Assembly: GCA_017304475.1 (NCBI GenBank)
Contig: JAFKKV010000037.1
Location: 1-64,000, forward strand
From: Hyphomicrobiales bacterium
Lineage (GTDB): Bacteria > Pseudomonadota > Alphaproteobacteria > Rhizobiales > Phreatobacteraceae
Length of the DNA stretch: 64,000 nt
Direction: 5' to 3'
Below the pieces are notes generated by a model. That model was not told the DNA's origin. It saw only the letters and a program-made list of their open reading frames with translations, and did no database searches. This document shows positions 36,249 through 46,797 of the stretch, in pieces (the first letter of the stretch is position 1; every line of letters starts with the position of its first letter). The position numbers and the translations under genes are program-made.

Positions 36249-37718
36249 ATGGCGATACCGCGTCTTGATCCTGCTCGCTTGGCGTTGGCGCGCTTTGGCC
36301 TCGGCATTTCCGCCGGCCAGAGCCAGGCTGACCTCAACGCCATCGCCCGTGACCCGCGCGGCGCGCTGATCGCCGACCTGACCGCTCCCGAGCGGCCGCT
36401 GGCCGGAGACCTCAAGACCTCGGACGAAGCCGGAGCGATCCTGCGCGCCATACAGGCCGAGCGCCAGCAGGCGCGTGCCGCCCAACCTCCCGTCGCCCAA
36501 TCCCCCGTCGCCCCGCCTCCCACCGCCAACCCGCCCCAGCCGGCGACGACGTCGCCCGCACCGGCCGCGACGACCGGCGCCGTGCCGGCACCGGCGGCCC
36601 CGCCGCCGGTCGCTCCGACGCCCCTGGAATCGCTGATCCGCGCTGAATTCACCGCCCGCTATCTGCGCGCCTGCGAGCCAGGCCTTGGCCTGCGCGAGCG
36701 GCTCGTCTGGTTCTGGTCGAACCATTTCTGCATTTCCATGGACAAGGGCGGCATGGTCCGCGCCATGGCCGGCGCCTATGAGCGCGAGACCATAAGGCGT
36801 CACCTGGACGGCAGTTTCGCCTCCATGCTGATGGCTTCGGCCCGCCATCCGGCCATGCTCATCTATCTCGACAATGCCCGCTCGATCGGCCCCAACTCGC
36901 CGGCCGGCAAGCGGCAGAACCGCGGCCTGAACGAGAATCTGGCCCGGGAGATCCTGGAACTGCATACGCTCGGCGTGCGCACCGGCTACAGCCAGGACGA
37001 CGTCACCGCCTTCGCGCATGTGCTGACCGGCTGGACCATGGGCAGTCCCGGCGACCCCGACGCCGTGCCGTTCCGGTTCCGCTTCAATCCGCGCACCCAT
37101 GAGCCGGGTGCCAAGACGGTGCTCGGCAAGAGCTACCCGGAAGGCGAGGAAGGCGGCCTGCGCCTGCTCGGCGACCTCGCGCGCCACCCGGCGACCGCAC
37201 GCCATGTCGCCACCAAGCTCGCCAGCCATTTCATTGCCGACAACCCGCCGGCCGGCGTCGTCGCCAAGGTCGAGCAGGCTTTCGTGGCGACTGACGGCAA
37301 CCTTCCGGCCACGATGCGCGCATTGATCGAGACGCCCGAGGCGCTGGACATGCCCGCCACCAAGCTGCGCCAGCCCTTCGAATGGGTCGTCGCATTGCAT
37401 CGCGGCCTCGGGCTGTCGCCCGACCTGCAACGGTTTCAGCGCGCGCTGACCGTCCTTGGCCAGCCGACCTGGCGCGTGCCCTCGCCCCAGGGCTTCGCCA
37501 TCGAAAGCGCGCCCTGGATGGACGGCCTCGTCCAGCGTGTCGATATCGCGCATCTGTTCGTCCGCGCGGCGCAGATCGGCGGCTCGCCGGTGCCGATCGC
37601 CGAGCTGCTGCTCGGTCCCGACATGAGCCCGGAGACCCGCGAGGCGATCCAGCGCGCCGAGACGCCCCAGCAGGGGCTGACCCTTGCGCTCATGTCGCCG
37701 GAATTCCTGCGGAGGTGA
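36249..37718 (+). CDS. DUF1800 domain protein
   Basis: A 489-residue protein. It begins ALARFGLGISAGQSQADLNA. The conserved core includes RERLVWFWSNHFCISMDKGG, NENLAREILELHTLG and THEPGAKTVLGKSYPEGEEG. Members are usually encoded next to a DUF1501 protein, as here, and are of unknown function. A low-complexity Pro/Ala/Thr insert (residues about 76-127) separates the N-terminal part from the core. The ATG follows GGGGAG. The downstream gene overlaps or abuts the stop (TGATGATG). Confidence 0.9.
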   Translation: MAIPRLDPARLALARFGLGISAGQSQADLNAIARDPRGALIADLTAPERPLAGDLKTSDEAGAILRAIQAERQQARAAQPPVAQSPVAPPPTANPPQPATTSPAPAATTGAVPAPAAPPPVAPTPLESLIRAEFTARYLRACEPGLGLRERLVWFWSNHFCISMDKGGMVRAMAGAYERETIRRHLDGSFASMLMASARHPAMLIYLDNARSIGPNSPAGKRQNRGLNENLAREILELHTLGVRTGYSQDDVTAFAHVLTGWTMGSPGDPDAVPFRFRFNPRTHEPGAKTVLGKSYPEGEEGGLRLLGDLARHPATARHVATKLASHFIADNPPAGVVAKVEQAFVATDGNLPATMRALIETPEALDMPATKLRQPFEWVVALHRGLGLSPDLQRFQRALTVLGQPTWRVPSPQGFAIESAPWMDGLVQRVDIAHLFVRAAQIGGSPVPIAELLLGPDMSPETREAIQRAETPQQGLTLALMSPEFLRR

Positions 37719-37720
37719 TG

Positions 37721-39001
37721 ATGCCCAAGGCGTTTTCGATCCGATCCGGCGGGAGCCCGGCAGACCGCGCCCTGGTGCCGGCGGCCGACGCCGATCACCA
37801 TTGCGAAAGCCGCCATGACCTGTCACGGCGCGCCTTTCTCGGCACGACCGGCATGCTGTTCGCCTGGGCCGCCGCGCCCAGGCTCGCGCGCGCCGAGGGC
37901 CGCGATCCGCGCCTGCTCGTCGTCGTCCTGCGCGGCGCGCTCGACGGATTGTCCTTTGCGGCCCCCGTCGGCGACCCCGCCTATGCCGGATTGCGCGGCG
38001 CCATCGCGCTGCAAGCCTCCGGCGATAATGCGGCGCGCCAGCTCGACGGCTTCTTCGCGCTGCACCCGGCCATGCCGCAATTGCATGGGCTCTACCAGGC
38101 GAAACAGGCGGTCATCGTCCATGCGGTGGCGAGCCCCTATCGCGAGCGCTCCCATTTCGACGGCCAGGACCTCCTGGAAAGCGGCACCGAGAAGCTCGGC
38201 TTTCATGATTCCGGCTGGCTGAACCGCGCGCTCCAGACGCTCGCGCCCGGCGATCGGATCGCCAGGCGGCCGGCGATCGGCGTCGGCCCGCTGGTCCCGC
38301 TGGTCGCGCGCGGCCGGGCGCCGGTCATGGCCTGGCAGCCGCAGACGCTGCCGCCGGCCGGCGACGATCTGAGCAACCGGCTGATCGCGCTCTATCGCCA
38401 CACCGACCCGGCGCTCGCCGAAATCCTGGAACGGCGCGCCGACCGGGATGTCGGCAAGGTCACCACCGAAGGCGCGCGCCGGCAGACCGCCTATGTCGTC
38501 CAGGCGCTCACGGGCGCCGCCTCGTTTCTCGCCAGGCCCGACGGGCCGCGCGTCGGCGCGCTGGCACTCGACGGCTTCGACACCCATGCCAATGAAGGCG
38601 GCGCCACCGGCCAGCTCGCCAACCGGCTCGCCGCCATCGACCAGGCCTTGGGCGAAGCCAGGACCATCCTCGGTCCGGCCTGGAACGAAACGGTCATCGC
38701 CTTCGTCACCGAATTCGGCCGCACCGCGCGGGTCAACGGCACCGAAGGCACCGATCATGGCACGGCAACGGTGGCCGTGCTCGCCGGTGGCGCGGTCAAG
38801 GGCGGGCGCGTGGTGGCCGACTGGCCGGGCCTTGCCCCCGCCGATCTGCATGAAGGCCGCGACCTCAAGCCCACGACCGACCTGCGCGCGGTGCTGAAGG
38901 GCGTGCTGCGGGATCACCTCGCCGCCGATCCCCGGCAGCTTGCCGAGACGGTATTTCCCGGCAGCCTGGCGATCAGGCCGATGGACGGCCTGATCGGCTG
39001 A
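37721..39001 (+). CDS. DUF1501 domain protein (exported, sulfatase-like fold)
   Basis: A 426-residue protein with a twin-arginine signal (SRRAFLGTTGMLFAWAAAP) some 40 residues in. The family core includes LLVVVLRGALDGLSFAAP, VASPYRERSHFDGQDLLESG, LDGFDTHANEGGATGQ and FVTEFGRTARVNGTEGTDHG. These carry the conserved Asp/His residues of an alkaline-phosphatase-like metal site. Two ATGs (37718, 37721) overlap or touch the upstream stop; GGAGG is best spaced for 37721. It is translationally coupled to the DUF1800 gene. Confidence 0.9.
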   Translation: MPKAFSIRSGGSPADRALVPAADADHHCESRHDLSRRAFLGTTGMLFAWAAAPRLARAEGRDPRLLVVVLRGALDGLSFAAPVGDPAYAGLRGAIALQASGDNAARQLDGFFALHPAMPQLHGLYQAKQAVIVHAVASPYRERSHFDGQDLLESGTEKLGFHDSGWLNRALQTLAPGDRIARRPAIGVGPLVPLVARGRAPVMAWQPQTLPPAGDDLSNRLIALYRHTDPALAEILERRADRDVGKVTTEGARRQTAYVVQALTGAASFLARPDGPRVGALALDGFDTHANEGGATGQLANRLAAIDQALGEARTILGPAWNETVIAFVTEFGRTARVNGTEGTDHGTATVAVLAGGAVKGGRVVADWPGLAPADLHEGRDLKPTTDLRAVLKGVLRDHLAADPRQLAETVFPGSLAIRPMDGLIG

Positions 39002-39028
39002 CCCGAAGCCGCCGCGCGACGGCCTGCC

Positions 39029-39643
39029 TCACGGCCGCCAGTCCATGTCGACATGGCCGGGCATGGCCGCGATCCGGTCGATCCAGGCCGCGACCGCCGG
39101 AAAAGGCTGCAGGCTGAGGTCGGCCTCCTCGGCCAGATGGGTATTGGCGTAGAGCGCGATATCGGCCAGCGTGAAGCTGTCGCCGGCGATGAAGGCATGG
39201 CGCTGCAATTGATCCTGCATGCGGGCGAGCGCGCCCTCCGCCTGTTCCATCCAGTCGTCGATCAGGTCGCGCTTCAGCTCGCGCCCGCCCGGAATGAGCG
39301 TCATCCAGAAGCGCGCTTCCCCGATGGAGGGATGATGCGAGTTCTGCTCGAAGAACATCCATTGCATCATGCGGGCGCGCGCGATCTTGTCCTCCGGAAC
39401 GAACCGCGTGCCCTCGCCGAGAAAGAGCAGGATGGCGTTCGATTCGATCAGGACGGTGCCGTCGTCCAGTTGCAGCACCGGCACCCGACCGCGCGGGTTC
39501 AGGGCCAGGAATTCCGGCGTGCGGGTATCGCCGCGGCGGATATCCACGTCTTTCAGGACGAAATCCCGGCCGAGATGCGCCAGCGCGAGGCGCACCTTGT
39601 AGCAATTGGCCGAACGCTGCATGGCATGGAGAGTCAGGGTCAT
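39029..39643 (-). CDS. Glutathione S-transferase
   Basis: A 204-residue cytosolic GST. The N-terminal thioredoxin fold contains MQRSANCYKVRLALAHLG, NPRGRVPVLQLDDGTVLIES (the cis-proline and glutathione-binding E-S pair) and NAILLFLGEG. The C-terminal helical domain has FTLADIALYANTHLAEEA with the conserved N-cap aspartate. It conjugates or reduces electrophiles with glutathione; the substrate is unknown. Confidence 0.92.
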   Translation of the reverse strand: MTLTLHAMQRSANCYKVRLALAHLGRDFVLKDVDIRRGDTRTPEFLALNPRGRVPVLQLDDGTVLIESNAILLFLGEGTRFVPEDKIARARMMQWMFFEQNSHHPSIGEARFWMTLIPGGRELKRDLIDDWMEQAEGALARMQDQLQRHAFIAGDSFTLADIALYANTHLAEEADLSLQPFPAVAAWIDRIAAMPGHVDMDWRP

Positions 39644-39699
39644 GACGTTCGATATACCGAACGTTGTGGCGGAAGTCCGGCGCGAAATCGCCGGATGGT

Positions 39700-41817
39700 T
39701 CAAGCCGCCGGCAGCGGCGCCACATCGAAGGAGCGCGGCGGCTCGCCGCTGCGATGGATCTCCACCATGGTGATGAAGGCCTGTTCCATGTGTCGGGCGA
39801 AGCGGTTCGAATCGTAAAGCTTGGATGTCGGCACCGCCGCCTTGATCCGGCGCTTGAGCTCGGCCGAGCCGGCGCGGTCGGCGGCATAGGCCTTCGCCTT
39901 GGCGACATAGTCTTCGGCATCGGCCGCCACCAGCTCCGGAAAACCGTGCAGCGTCACGAGGCTCGCCGCGACGCGTGACCCCATGCCCCGGCCCGGCAGG
40001 GCCAGCACGGGCAACCCCATGGCCAAGGCATCCGAACAGGTCGTGTGGCCGGAATAGGGAAAGGTGTCGAGGAACAGGTCGCCGAGCGTCAGCCGCTGGA
40101 AGTGGTCGGCGAAGGGCAAGGCCGGCGCGAAAATGAACCTGTCGGCGGCAACCCCCTCCTCGGCCGCGGCGCGGCGGATGTTCACCTCCGCCAGCCGATT
40201 GGTGACATTCAGCCAGAAGACGCTGTCCGGAACATCCCTCAGGATCCGGCACCACAGCGCGACCATCGGCCTGGTGATCTTGCGCGGATCGTTGAAGGAA
40301 CAGAAAACGAAGGCGTCCTCGGGCAATCCGCAGTCCGCCCGGGTCACCTCACGGCCCGACGCGACACGCGGCACATTGCACTGGTAGGTGTCGGGAAGCC
40401 GGGCCACTTTCTCGGAAAACTGCGGCAGATCGGGATCGGGAACGGTGTAGGGATCGGCGATGGTGTAGTCGAAGACCGCACCGCCGAACGTGCCGGGATA
40501 GCCGAGCCAGGTGACCTGGATCGGCGCCGCATAGGCCGTCGAAATTCCGCCCGAGCGACCGGCGGTGTGGCCGTTCAGGTCGACCAGAATGTCGAGCTCG
40601 AGAGCCTTGATTTCAGTAATCGCCTGATCGAGCGTCTTCCCGGCCAGATCGACAAAACGGTCGAAGCTCTGCTCGTAATGGCGCCTCAGATGGCTCTTGT
40701 CGTCAAGACCGAGCGACAGCCCGATGATCTCGAAGCCCGTCCGGTCATGCCGGTCGATCAGGTCGGTCAGGAGGAACCCGACCGGGTGGATGTTGAAGTC
40801 GCTCGAGAGATAGCCGACCCTGAGCTTGGCTCCCGACCTGGCCTTGGCCTCCGCGCTGGCCTTGCCGGCGCCCGGGCGGCGTGGCGGACGCGACGGCTCG
40901 CCGGTCAGCAGACAATTGGCGGCGGTCAGGACGGCCACCGGATCATCGGTCAGATGGGCAATAATGAAAGGTGCCCGTTCCAGCGTGATCTGGCCGAGGC
41001 CGGCCGGCTCGGTGAGGCGCCTGTTCATCGCCTGCCATTCACAGCCGGCAAGTTCGCCCGTGACGCAGAGTTCATCGACCATCACCCGCATGGGATCGCT
41101 CAGCGGGATCCGGTCGCGACAGCCGATCAGTTCTTCGTAATTTTTCAGCTTCGCATGCGCGGAAGCAGCCGCGACCAGCGCCGGAACGAAGCCTGCGTCT
41201 CGCATCAGGATCGGCCTGACACGTGCGAGAGCCTCCTTGGCCCGCCCATTCAGCAAGTCGAGTTCGGCCAGTTCGACCTCGAAGTCGGGCGCGCCGGGAA
41301 ATGCCGTGCGGCAGTTCAGCGCCAGCATCTCGGCTTCCTTCAGCAGCCCCTGGTCGCGCATCAGGCGGACATAGAGCAACAGCAGCGCGCCGTGATTGGG
41401 GTAAAATTTCAGCCCCTTAGTGATCAGCCGCTCCGCGCCGGCAAAGTCGCGCGACAAAAGCTGGGCCTGGGCCAGATTGATGATGAGGCCGAGATCGCGC
41501 GGGGCCCTGCCGAGGGCCTCCTTGAGAACCGCGACGGCATCCTCGCCCCGCCCCAGCCGACGATAGGCGACGCCGAGATTGAGCGCGATGGTCGGATCGG
41601 CCGGGCGCGCTTTTGAAGCGGCGCGCATCAGGCCAAGCCCCTGGTCGGTCTCGCCCTGCTCGAGCCGGATGATGCCCGCCAGCAGCAAGGCGTCCGCATC
41701 GGGACGTGCGGCGCCGGTCAGCGGTGCGCAAGCCTCGAGCGCGGCACGCCAGTCGCCGGCCTGATGGAGCCTGTGGGCGCGCTCCAGCACGGCGCGATGA
41801 TCATCCGGACGAGACAA
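39700..41817 (-). CDS. GT41 (O-GlcNAc transferase-like) glycosyltransferase with TPR repeats
   Basis: A 705-residue protein. TPR-type helical repeats fill roughly residues 10-280 (for example NLGVAYRRLGRGEDAVAVLK). The C-terminal GT41 catalytic region has GYLSSDFNIHPVGFLLTDL, ILVDLNGHTAGRSGG, IQVTWLGYPGTFG, FCSFNDPRKITRPMVALW and DTFPYSGHTTCSDALAMGLP, closely following the eukaryotic OGT/SPINDLY motifs. It probably moves a sugar from a nucleotide donor onto protein. The best start is TTG at 41817, six bases after GGGAGG. It follows the GT2 gene on the same strand. Confidence 0.9.
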   Translation of the reverse strand: MSRPDDHRAVLERAHRLHQAGDWRAALEACAPLTGAARPDADALLLAGIIRLEQGETDQGLGLMRAASKARPADPTIALNLGVAYRRLGRGEDAVAVLKEALGRAPRDLGLIINLAQAQLLSRDFAGAERLITKGLKFYPNHGALLLLYVRLMRDQGLLKEAEMLALNCRTAFPGAPDFEVELAELDLLNGRAKEALARVRPILMRDAGFVPALVAAASAHAKLKNYEELIGCRDRIPLSDPMRVMVDELCVTGELAGCEWQAMNRRLTEPAGLGQITLERAPFIIAHLTDDPVAVLTAANCLLTGEPSRPPRRPGAGKASAEAKARSGAKLRVGYLSSDFNIHPVGFLLTDLIDRHDRTGFEIIGLSLGLDDKSHLRRHYEQSFDRFVDLAGKTLDQAITEIKALELDILVDLNGHTAGRSGGISTAYAAPIQVTWLGYPGTFGGAVFDYTIADPYTVPDPDLPQFSEKVARLPDTYQCNVPRVASGREVTRADCGLPEDAFVFCSFNDPRKITRPMVALWCRILRDVPDSVFWLNVTNRLAEVNIRRAAAEEGVAADRFIFAPALPFADHFQRLTLGDLFLDTFPYSGHTTCSDALAMGLPVLALPGRGMGSRVAASLVTLHGFPELVAADAEDYVAKAKAYAADRAGSAELKRRIKAAVPTSKLYDSNRFARHMEQAFITMVEIHRSGEPPRSFDVAPLPAA

Positions 41818-41949
41818 GGCAAACCTCCCGCAGACCGTGACACTGGCGGCTCCGTGTCGGCAACCTCGCCATGGTCGGCGGTGTTTAGACGAAAATGCGG
41901 GCGCGCAACATCCACGTGCCGCCAACCGATGCTTCCGTTGCCAGCCGCC

Positions 41950-43050
41950 TCAGGGCCGGCCGTCGCCCGCCGCCTTCAGGTCGAGATAGCGCATGCGCTT
42001 GATCTCGCGGCGCGCATCCGAAATCGAATCCACCACCAGCCCGCAGACCAGCATGAGAAAGGCGAGCTGCATGATCGCCGCCGACAGGATGGCGGTGGGA
42101 AAGCGCGGCACCAGGCCGGTCGCGAGCCAGGTCTGGACGATCGGCACGGCAAGTCCGACGCTCGTCAGGGTCAGCCCGCCGGCGACCAGCCCGTAGAAGC
42201 GGAACGGATGGACCGTGCGGAACATGTTCACCAGGGTCCAGAGAATGCGCGCGCCGTCGCGATAGGTCCTGAGCTTGGAATGCGAATTGTCCGGGCGCTT
42301 GCCATAGGGCAAAGGCACCTCGGCGGTCAGCAGCTTCAGATCGAGCGCGTGAACCGTCAGCTCCGCCTCGATCTCGAAACCGGAGGACGAGGCCGGAAAC
42401 GACTTGGCGAAGCGCCGCGAAAACACCCGATAGCCGGAAAAGATGTCCTTGAACGGCGAGTGAAACATCGCCCAGGTCATCCGGTTGAACAGACGGTTGC
42501 CGAGCCGGTGGCCGCGCCGGTAGGCCGCATCCGCGGTCTCGACCCGGGCCCCGACCACCATGTCGAGCTGACCGGCGATCAGGCGCTCGACCAGGCCGGG
42601 CGCGGCCGTCGGGTCATAGGTCATGTCGCCATCGGCCATCACATAGACGTCGGCATCGATGTCGGCGAACATTCGCCGCACGACATTGCCCTTGCCTTGA
42701 TAAGGCTCGTGGCGGACGACCGCGCCGGCCGCGAGCGCCGCCGCGGCGGTCCCGTCGGTCGAATTGTTGTCATAGACATAGACGGTGGCCGACGGCAGCG
42801 CCGCCTGGAAGGTCCGCACCGTTTCGGCGACCGTCGCCGCCTCGTTGTAGCAGGGCAGCAGGACGGCGAGGACGGGGGCATGAGCGGGCTCGGCCGCCAG
42901 CCGCCGCGCCAGGTCGTCGAGCAGGGCGCGCGCCGGGCTCGCCGGCGAAACAATGTCCGGTTCATGAGGAGGCGAAGGCTTCGGCCGGAGCTTGCCGCCG
43001 GACTTGGCCGGCAAGGCGGGCGCAGGCCTGGGAACCGCGCGTTCAGCCAC
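41950..43050 (-). CDS. GT2 glycosyltransferase, polyprenyl-phosphate sugar synthase type
   Basis: A 366-residue protein. The catalytic domain has LAVLLPCYNEAATVAETVRT, YVYDNNSTDGTA, ADVYVMADGDMTYDP (DXD-type metal site) and GARVETADAAYRRGHRLGNR. This fits the DPM/DPG-synthase branch that loads a sugar onto polyprenyl phosphate. Two or three C-terminal hydrophobic segments (FYGLVAGGLTLTSVGLAVPI, AIMQLAFLMLVCGLVVDSI) anchor it. It probably starts at GTG 43050 and overlaps the end of the GT87-type gene, so it is translationally coupled. Confidence 0.87.
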   Translation of the reverse strand: MAERAVPRPAPALPAKSGGKLRPKPSPPHEPDIVSPASPARALLDDLARRLAAEPAHAPVLAVLLPCYNEAATVAETVRTFQAALPSATVYVYDNNSTDGTAAAALAAGAVVRHEPYQGKGNVVRRMFADIDADVYVMADGDMTYDPTAAPGLVERLIAGQLDMVVGARVETADAAYRRGHRLGNRLFNRMTWAMFHSPFKDIFSGYRVFSRRFAKSFPASSSGFEIEAELTVHALDLKLLTAEVPLPYGKRPDNSHSKLRTYRDGARILWTLVNMFRTVHPFRFYGLVAGGLTLTSVGLAVPIVQTWLATGLVPRFPTAILSAAIMQLAFLMLVCGLVVDSISDARREIKRMRYLDLKAAGDGRP

Positions 43051-44266
43051 GGGCAAAACTCCACTGTCGGGGCAGGATTTCCGGCTTGGCGGCGACGGCG
43101 CGCGCGGCCAGGAAGACGAAGAACGCCGCCATGACCAGGACGCCGAGCGGCAGGCCGGTCGTCATCATCACCGGCCGCGCCAGCAACGGCACCAGCCAGA
43201 CCAGCGCCAGCAGGCTCTTCTCGTAGGGACGAAAGCCCTGGTCGACGCCATGCGCCACGGTGAAGGCGATGGCCGGCGCCAGCAGCGCCATGTCGTAGTC
43301 CAGGCAATAGGGCGTGGCGAGCAAGGCACCGACTGCCGTCATCGCCGCGAGCAGGCGCCTGTCCGCGCCGCGCAGGGCCATGAGCGCCAGCGTCGACAGC
43401 ACCGCGCCGGTGACCACGAACTGGCCGCCATAGGCCAGAGGCAGCGGCGCGCCGAACGACCGGAGCGCCGAGAAGGTCGACTGGATCTTGTACCAGCCGG
43501 TATTGCCCTGTTCGAGGATCACCTCGCGGGTGAACGCCGCCCCCTTCAGGAAGGCGGTCCAGACCTCGATCCCGAGGCAGCCGGTGGCAGCCGCCACCAG
43601 GGCAAGCACGGTCGCCGCGGCCGACAGCGCCGCCCGCCAATGGCCGCCGAGCACCAGCACCACCGGCAGGACCAGGCCGAATTGCGGCTTGAACGCGAGC
43701 AGCCCGATGAGGACACCGGCGACGACCGGCCGCCGCTCGAGCAGGACAAGCCCGAAACCGATGAGGCCGGCACTCAGGAAGGAATTGTGACCATGGCCGA
43801 GCGTCACCAGCACGGCCGGAAAGCCGATGGCGACCATGGTCAGGCCCGGCAGCGGCGGCGCGATGGCGCGGATGGCCGCGAGATACAAACAGAAGGTCGA
43901 GGCCTGCCATACGATCAGGGCAGGCACATAGGGCATGAGGGCCAGAACCGCGGCGACGCCGAGGAAGAACGGCGGATAGTGCCAGCCGAAGACATCGATC
44001 GCCGGATCGGCGAAAACCTGCCGCTGAAACGCGAAATGGGTCGCCGGATCGAACAGCCCGGCGGCGTCGCCCGCCAGCAGCATGCGGCCGGCCGTCCAGA
44101 CCCCGGAGAAATCCGTTCCGATCGGCCGGCCGAAGCGATCGGTCATCGCGCCGCCGGTGGACCAGACGAAGATCAGCGCCGCGAAGCCGAAGCACGCGAT
44201 CATCGCGGGGTAGATATGCGCACGCTCCCGCGTGAGCCAGGATCCGGTTCGGATCACCTCGAGCAT
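43043..44266 (-). CDS. GT87-type membrane glycosyltransferase (DUF2029)
   Basis: A 407-residue inner-membrane protein with about ten helices. After the first helix comes GTDFSGVWTAGRMLLAGDA, then FGWHYPPFFLGVAAVLAL, GHGHNSFLSAGLIGFGLV and GLLAFKPQFGLVLPVVLVL. These are the acidic periplasmic-loop and K-P-Q motifs of polyprenyl-phosphate-sugar-dependent GT87/DUF2029 enzymes. It likely uses the lipid-linked sugar made by the downstream GT2, whose gene it overlaps. The ATG at 44266 follows GAGG. Confidence 0.87.
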   Translation of the reverse strand: MLEVIRTGSWLTRERAHIYPAMIACFGFAALIFVWSTGGAMTDRFGRPIGTDFSGVWTAGRMLLAGDAAGLFDPATHFAFQRQVFADPAIDVFGWHYPPFFLGVAAVLALMPYVPALIVWQASTFCLYLAAIRAIAPPLPGLTMVAIGFPAVLVTLGHGHNSFLSAGLIGFGLVLLERRPVVAGVLIGLLAFKPQFGLVLPVVLVLGGHWRAALSAAATVLALVAAATGCLGIEVWTAFLKGAAFTREVILEQGNTGWYKIQSTFSALRSFGAPLPLAYGGQFVVTGAVLSTLALMALRGADRRLLAAMTAVGALLATPYCLDYDMALLAPAIAFTVAHGVDQGFRPYEKSLLALVWLVPLLARPVMMTTGLPLGVLVMAAFFVFLAARAVAAKPEILPRQWSFARG

Positions 44267-44343
44267 CACTGCCTCGCCTTCAAGGACGCGAGGCAGCATG
44301 TCACCGAGGCGCGAAGAAAAGGTTATCCGATCCGGGGACGATC

Positions 44344-45333
44344 TCAGCCTTCCGGCTTGATGTTCGCGGCCTTGATCACCTCGGCCCAGGTGCGCATTTC
44401 CTGCTCGTGATAGGGCCGGAACGCCTCCGGATCACGCGCGGTGATGGTGAAGCCGAGCTTGGTGATGGCCTCGACCACGCTCGGCTTGGCGAGCGAGGCG
44501 AGGATTTCCCTCGACAGCCGGTCGAGCGCCGGGCGCGGCGTCGCCACCGGCGCGAAGAAGCCGGTCCAGCTCTCGGCATCGGCATTGGTCACGCCCTGCT
44601 CGCGCAGCGTCGGCACATCGGGCAGCTGGGCGTTGCGCTTCGGGCTGCCGATGGCGATGCCCCTGAGATTGCCGCCTTGGATCTGGGTGAAGACGCTCGC
44701 CATGGTCGAATTGGCGACGTCGATGCGGCCGCCGACCACGTCCTGCACCAGGGGCGCCGCACCGCGATAGGGCACATGGGTCATCTGGATGCCGGTGCGC
44801 ACCATGAACAGCTCGGTGGAGAGATGCGAGCCGGAGCCGATGCCGGTCGAGCCGTAATTGAGCTCGCCCGGCTTCGACTTGGCGAGCGCGATCAGCTCGG
44901 GGATGGTCTTCACCGGCAGGTCGTTCTTGACCACGAAAACGTGCTCGAAGGCGCCGGCGCCGGCCAGCGGCGCGAAATCCTTCAGCGCGTCATAACCCGG
45001 CTCGCGCATCAGGAACATGTTGTTGCCGTGCGTCTGGTTGTTGCCGAAGGTGATCAGATGGCCGTCCGGATCGCCCTTGGCGACCTGCCGCGTGCCGATC
45101 GCACCGGAGGCGCCGCCGACATTCTCGACCACCACGGCCTGGCCCAGCGGGCCGGCAATGTCCTGGGCGACGATGCGGGCGATGCCGTCGGTCGGGCCGC
45201 CGGCGGGATAGGCGACGATCATCCGGATCGGCCGCGAAGGCGCCCAGCCCTGCTGCGCCGAAGCCTGGCGCAAAAAGGCCGGGGCGGCGAGCGCCGAGCC
45301 CATAAAAGAAAGAACCGTGCGGCGGGTCGTCAT
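44344..45333 (-). CDS. TctC/Bug-family tripartite tricarboxylate transporter binding protein
   Basis: A 329-residue periplasmic binding protein. Its twin-arginine-like signal is TTRRTVLSFMGSALAAPAFL. Core motifs are MIVAYPAGGPTDGIARIVAQ, VVENVGGASGAIGT, ELNYGSTGIGSGSHLSTELF and MTHVPYRGAAPLVQDVVGGR. It binds a carboxylate for a TctAB-type or unknown carrier. No TctA/TctB genes adjoin it; solo members of this expanded family are common. The ATG at 45333 follows GGGAGG. Confidence 0.93.
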   Translation of the reverse strand: MTTRRTVLSFMGSALAAPAFLRQASAQQGWAPSRPIRMIVAYPAGGPTDGIARIVAQDIAGPLGQAVVVENVGGASGAIGTRQVAKGDPDGHLITFGNNQTHGNNMFLMREPGYDALKDFAPLAGAGAFEHVFVVKNDLPVKTIPELIALAKSKPGELNYGSTGIGSGSHLSTELFMVRTGIQMTHVPYRGAAPLVQDVVGGRIDVANSTMASVFTQIQGGNLRGIAIGSPKRNAQLPDVPTLREQGVTNADAESWTGFFAPVATPRPALDRLSREILASLAKPSVVEAITKLGFTITARDPEAFRPYHEQEMRTWAEVIKAANIKPEG

Positions 45334-45463
45334 GGAGCTGCCTCCCAAAATGATGTCTCCCATCAGGGATTTTCGCTTGTTCGCTCCTGGCGGCGCGACT
45401 AAAGCTCGCGCCCGGATTGCCAAGCAGTTCGGTTTGGTCTTAGCGGCTTGGCGGAGAAAATAA

Positions 45464-46684
<1,221 letters not shown>

Positions 46685-46797
46685 GCCCGGGATCGATCGG
46701 GATGACGCGATCGGCGAGGCGTTTTGAACCGTCCCGCCCGGTCGCGCCACTCATGGCTCAAGTCGCGGCCACAAGGGGCCGCTGGTGGAGCCCGCTG

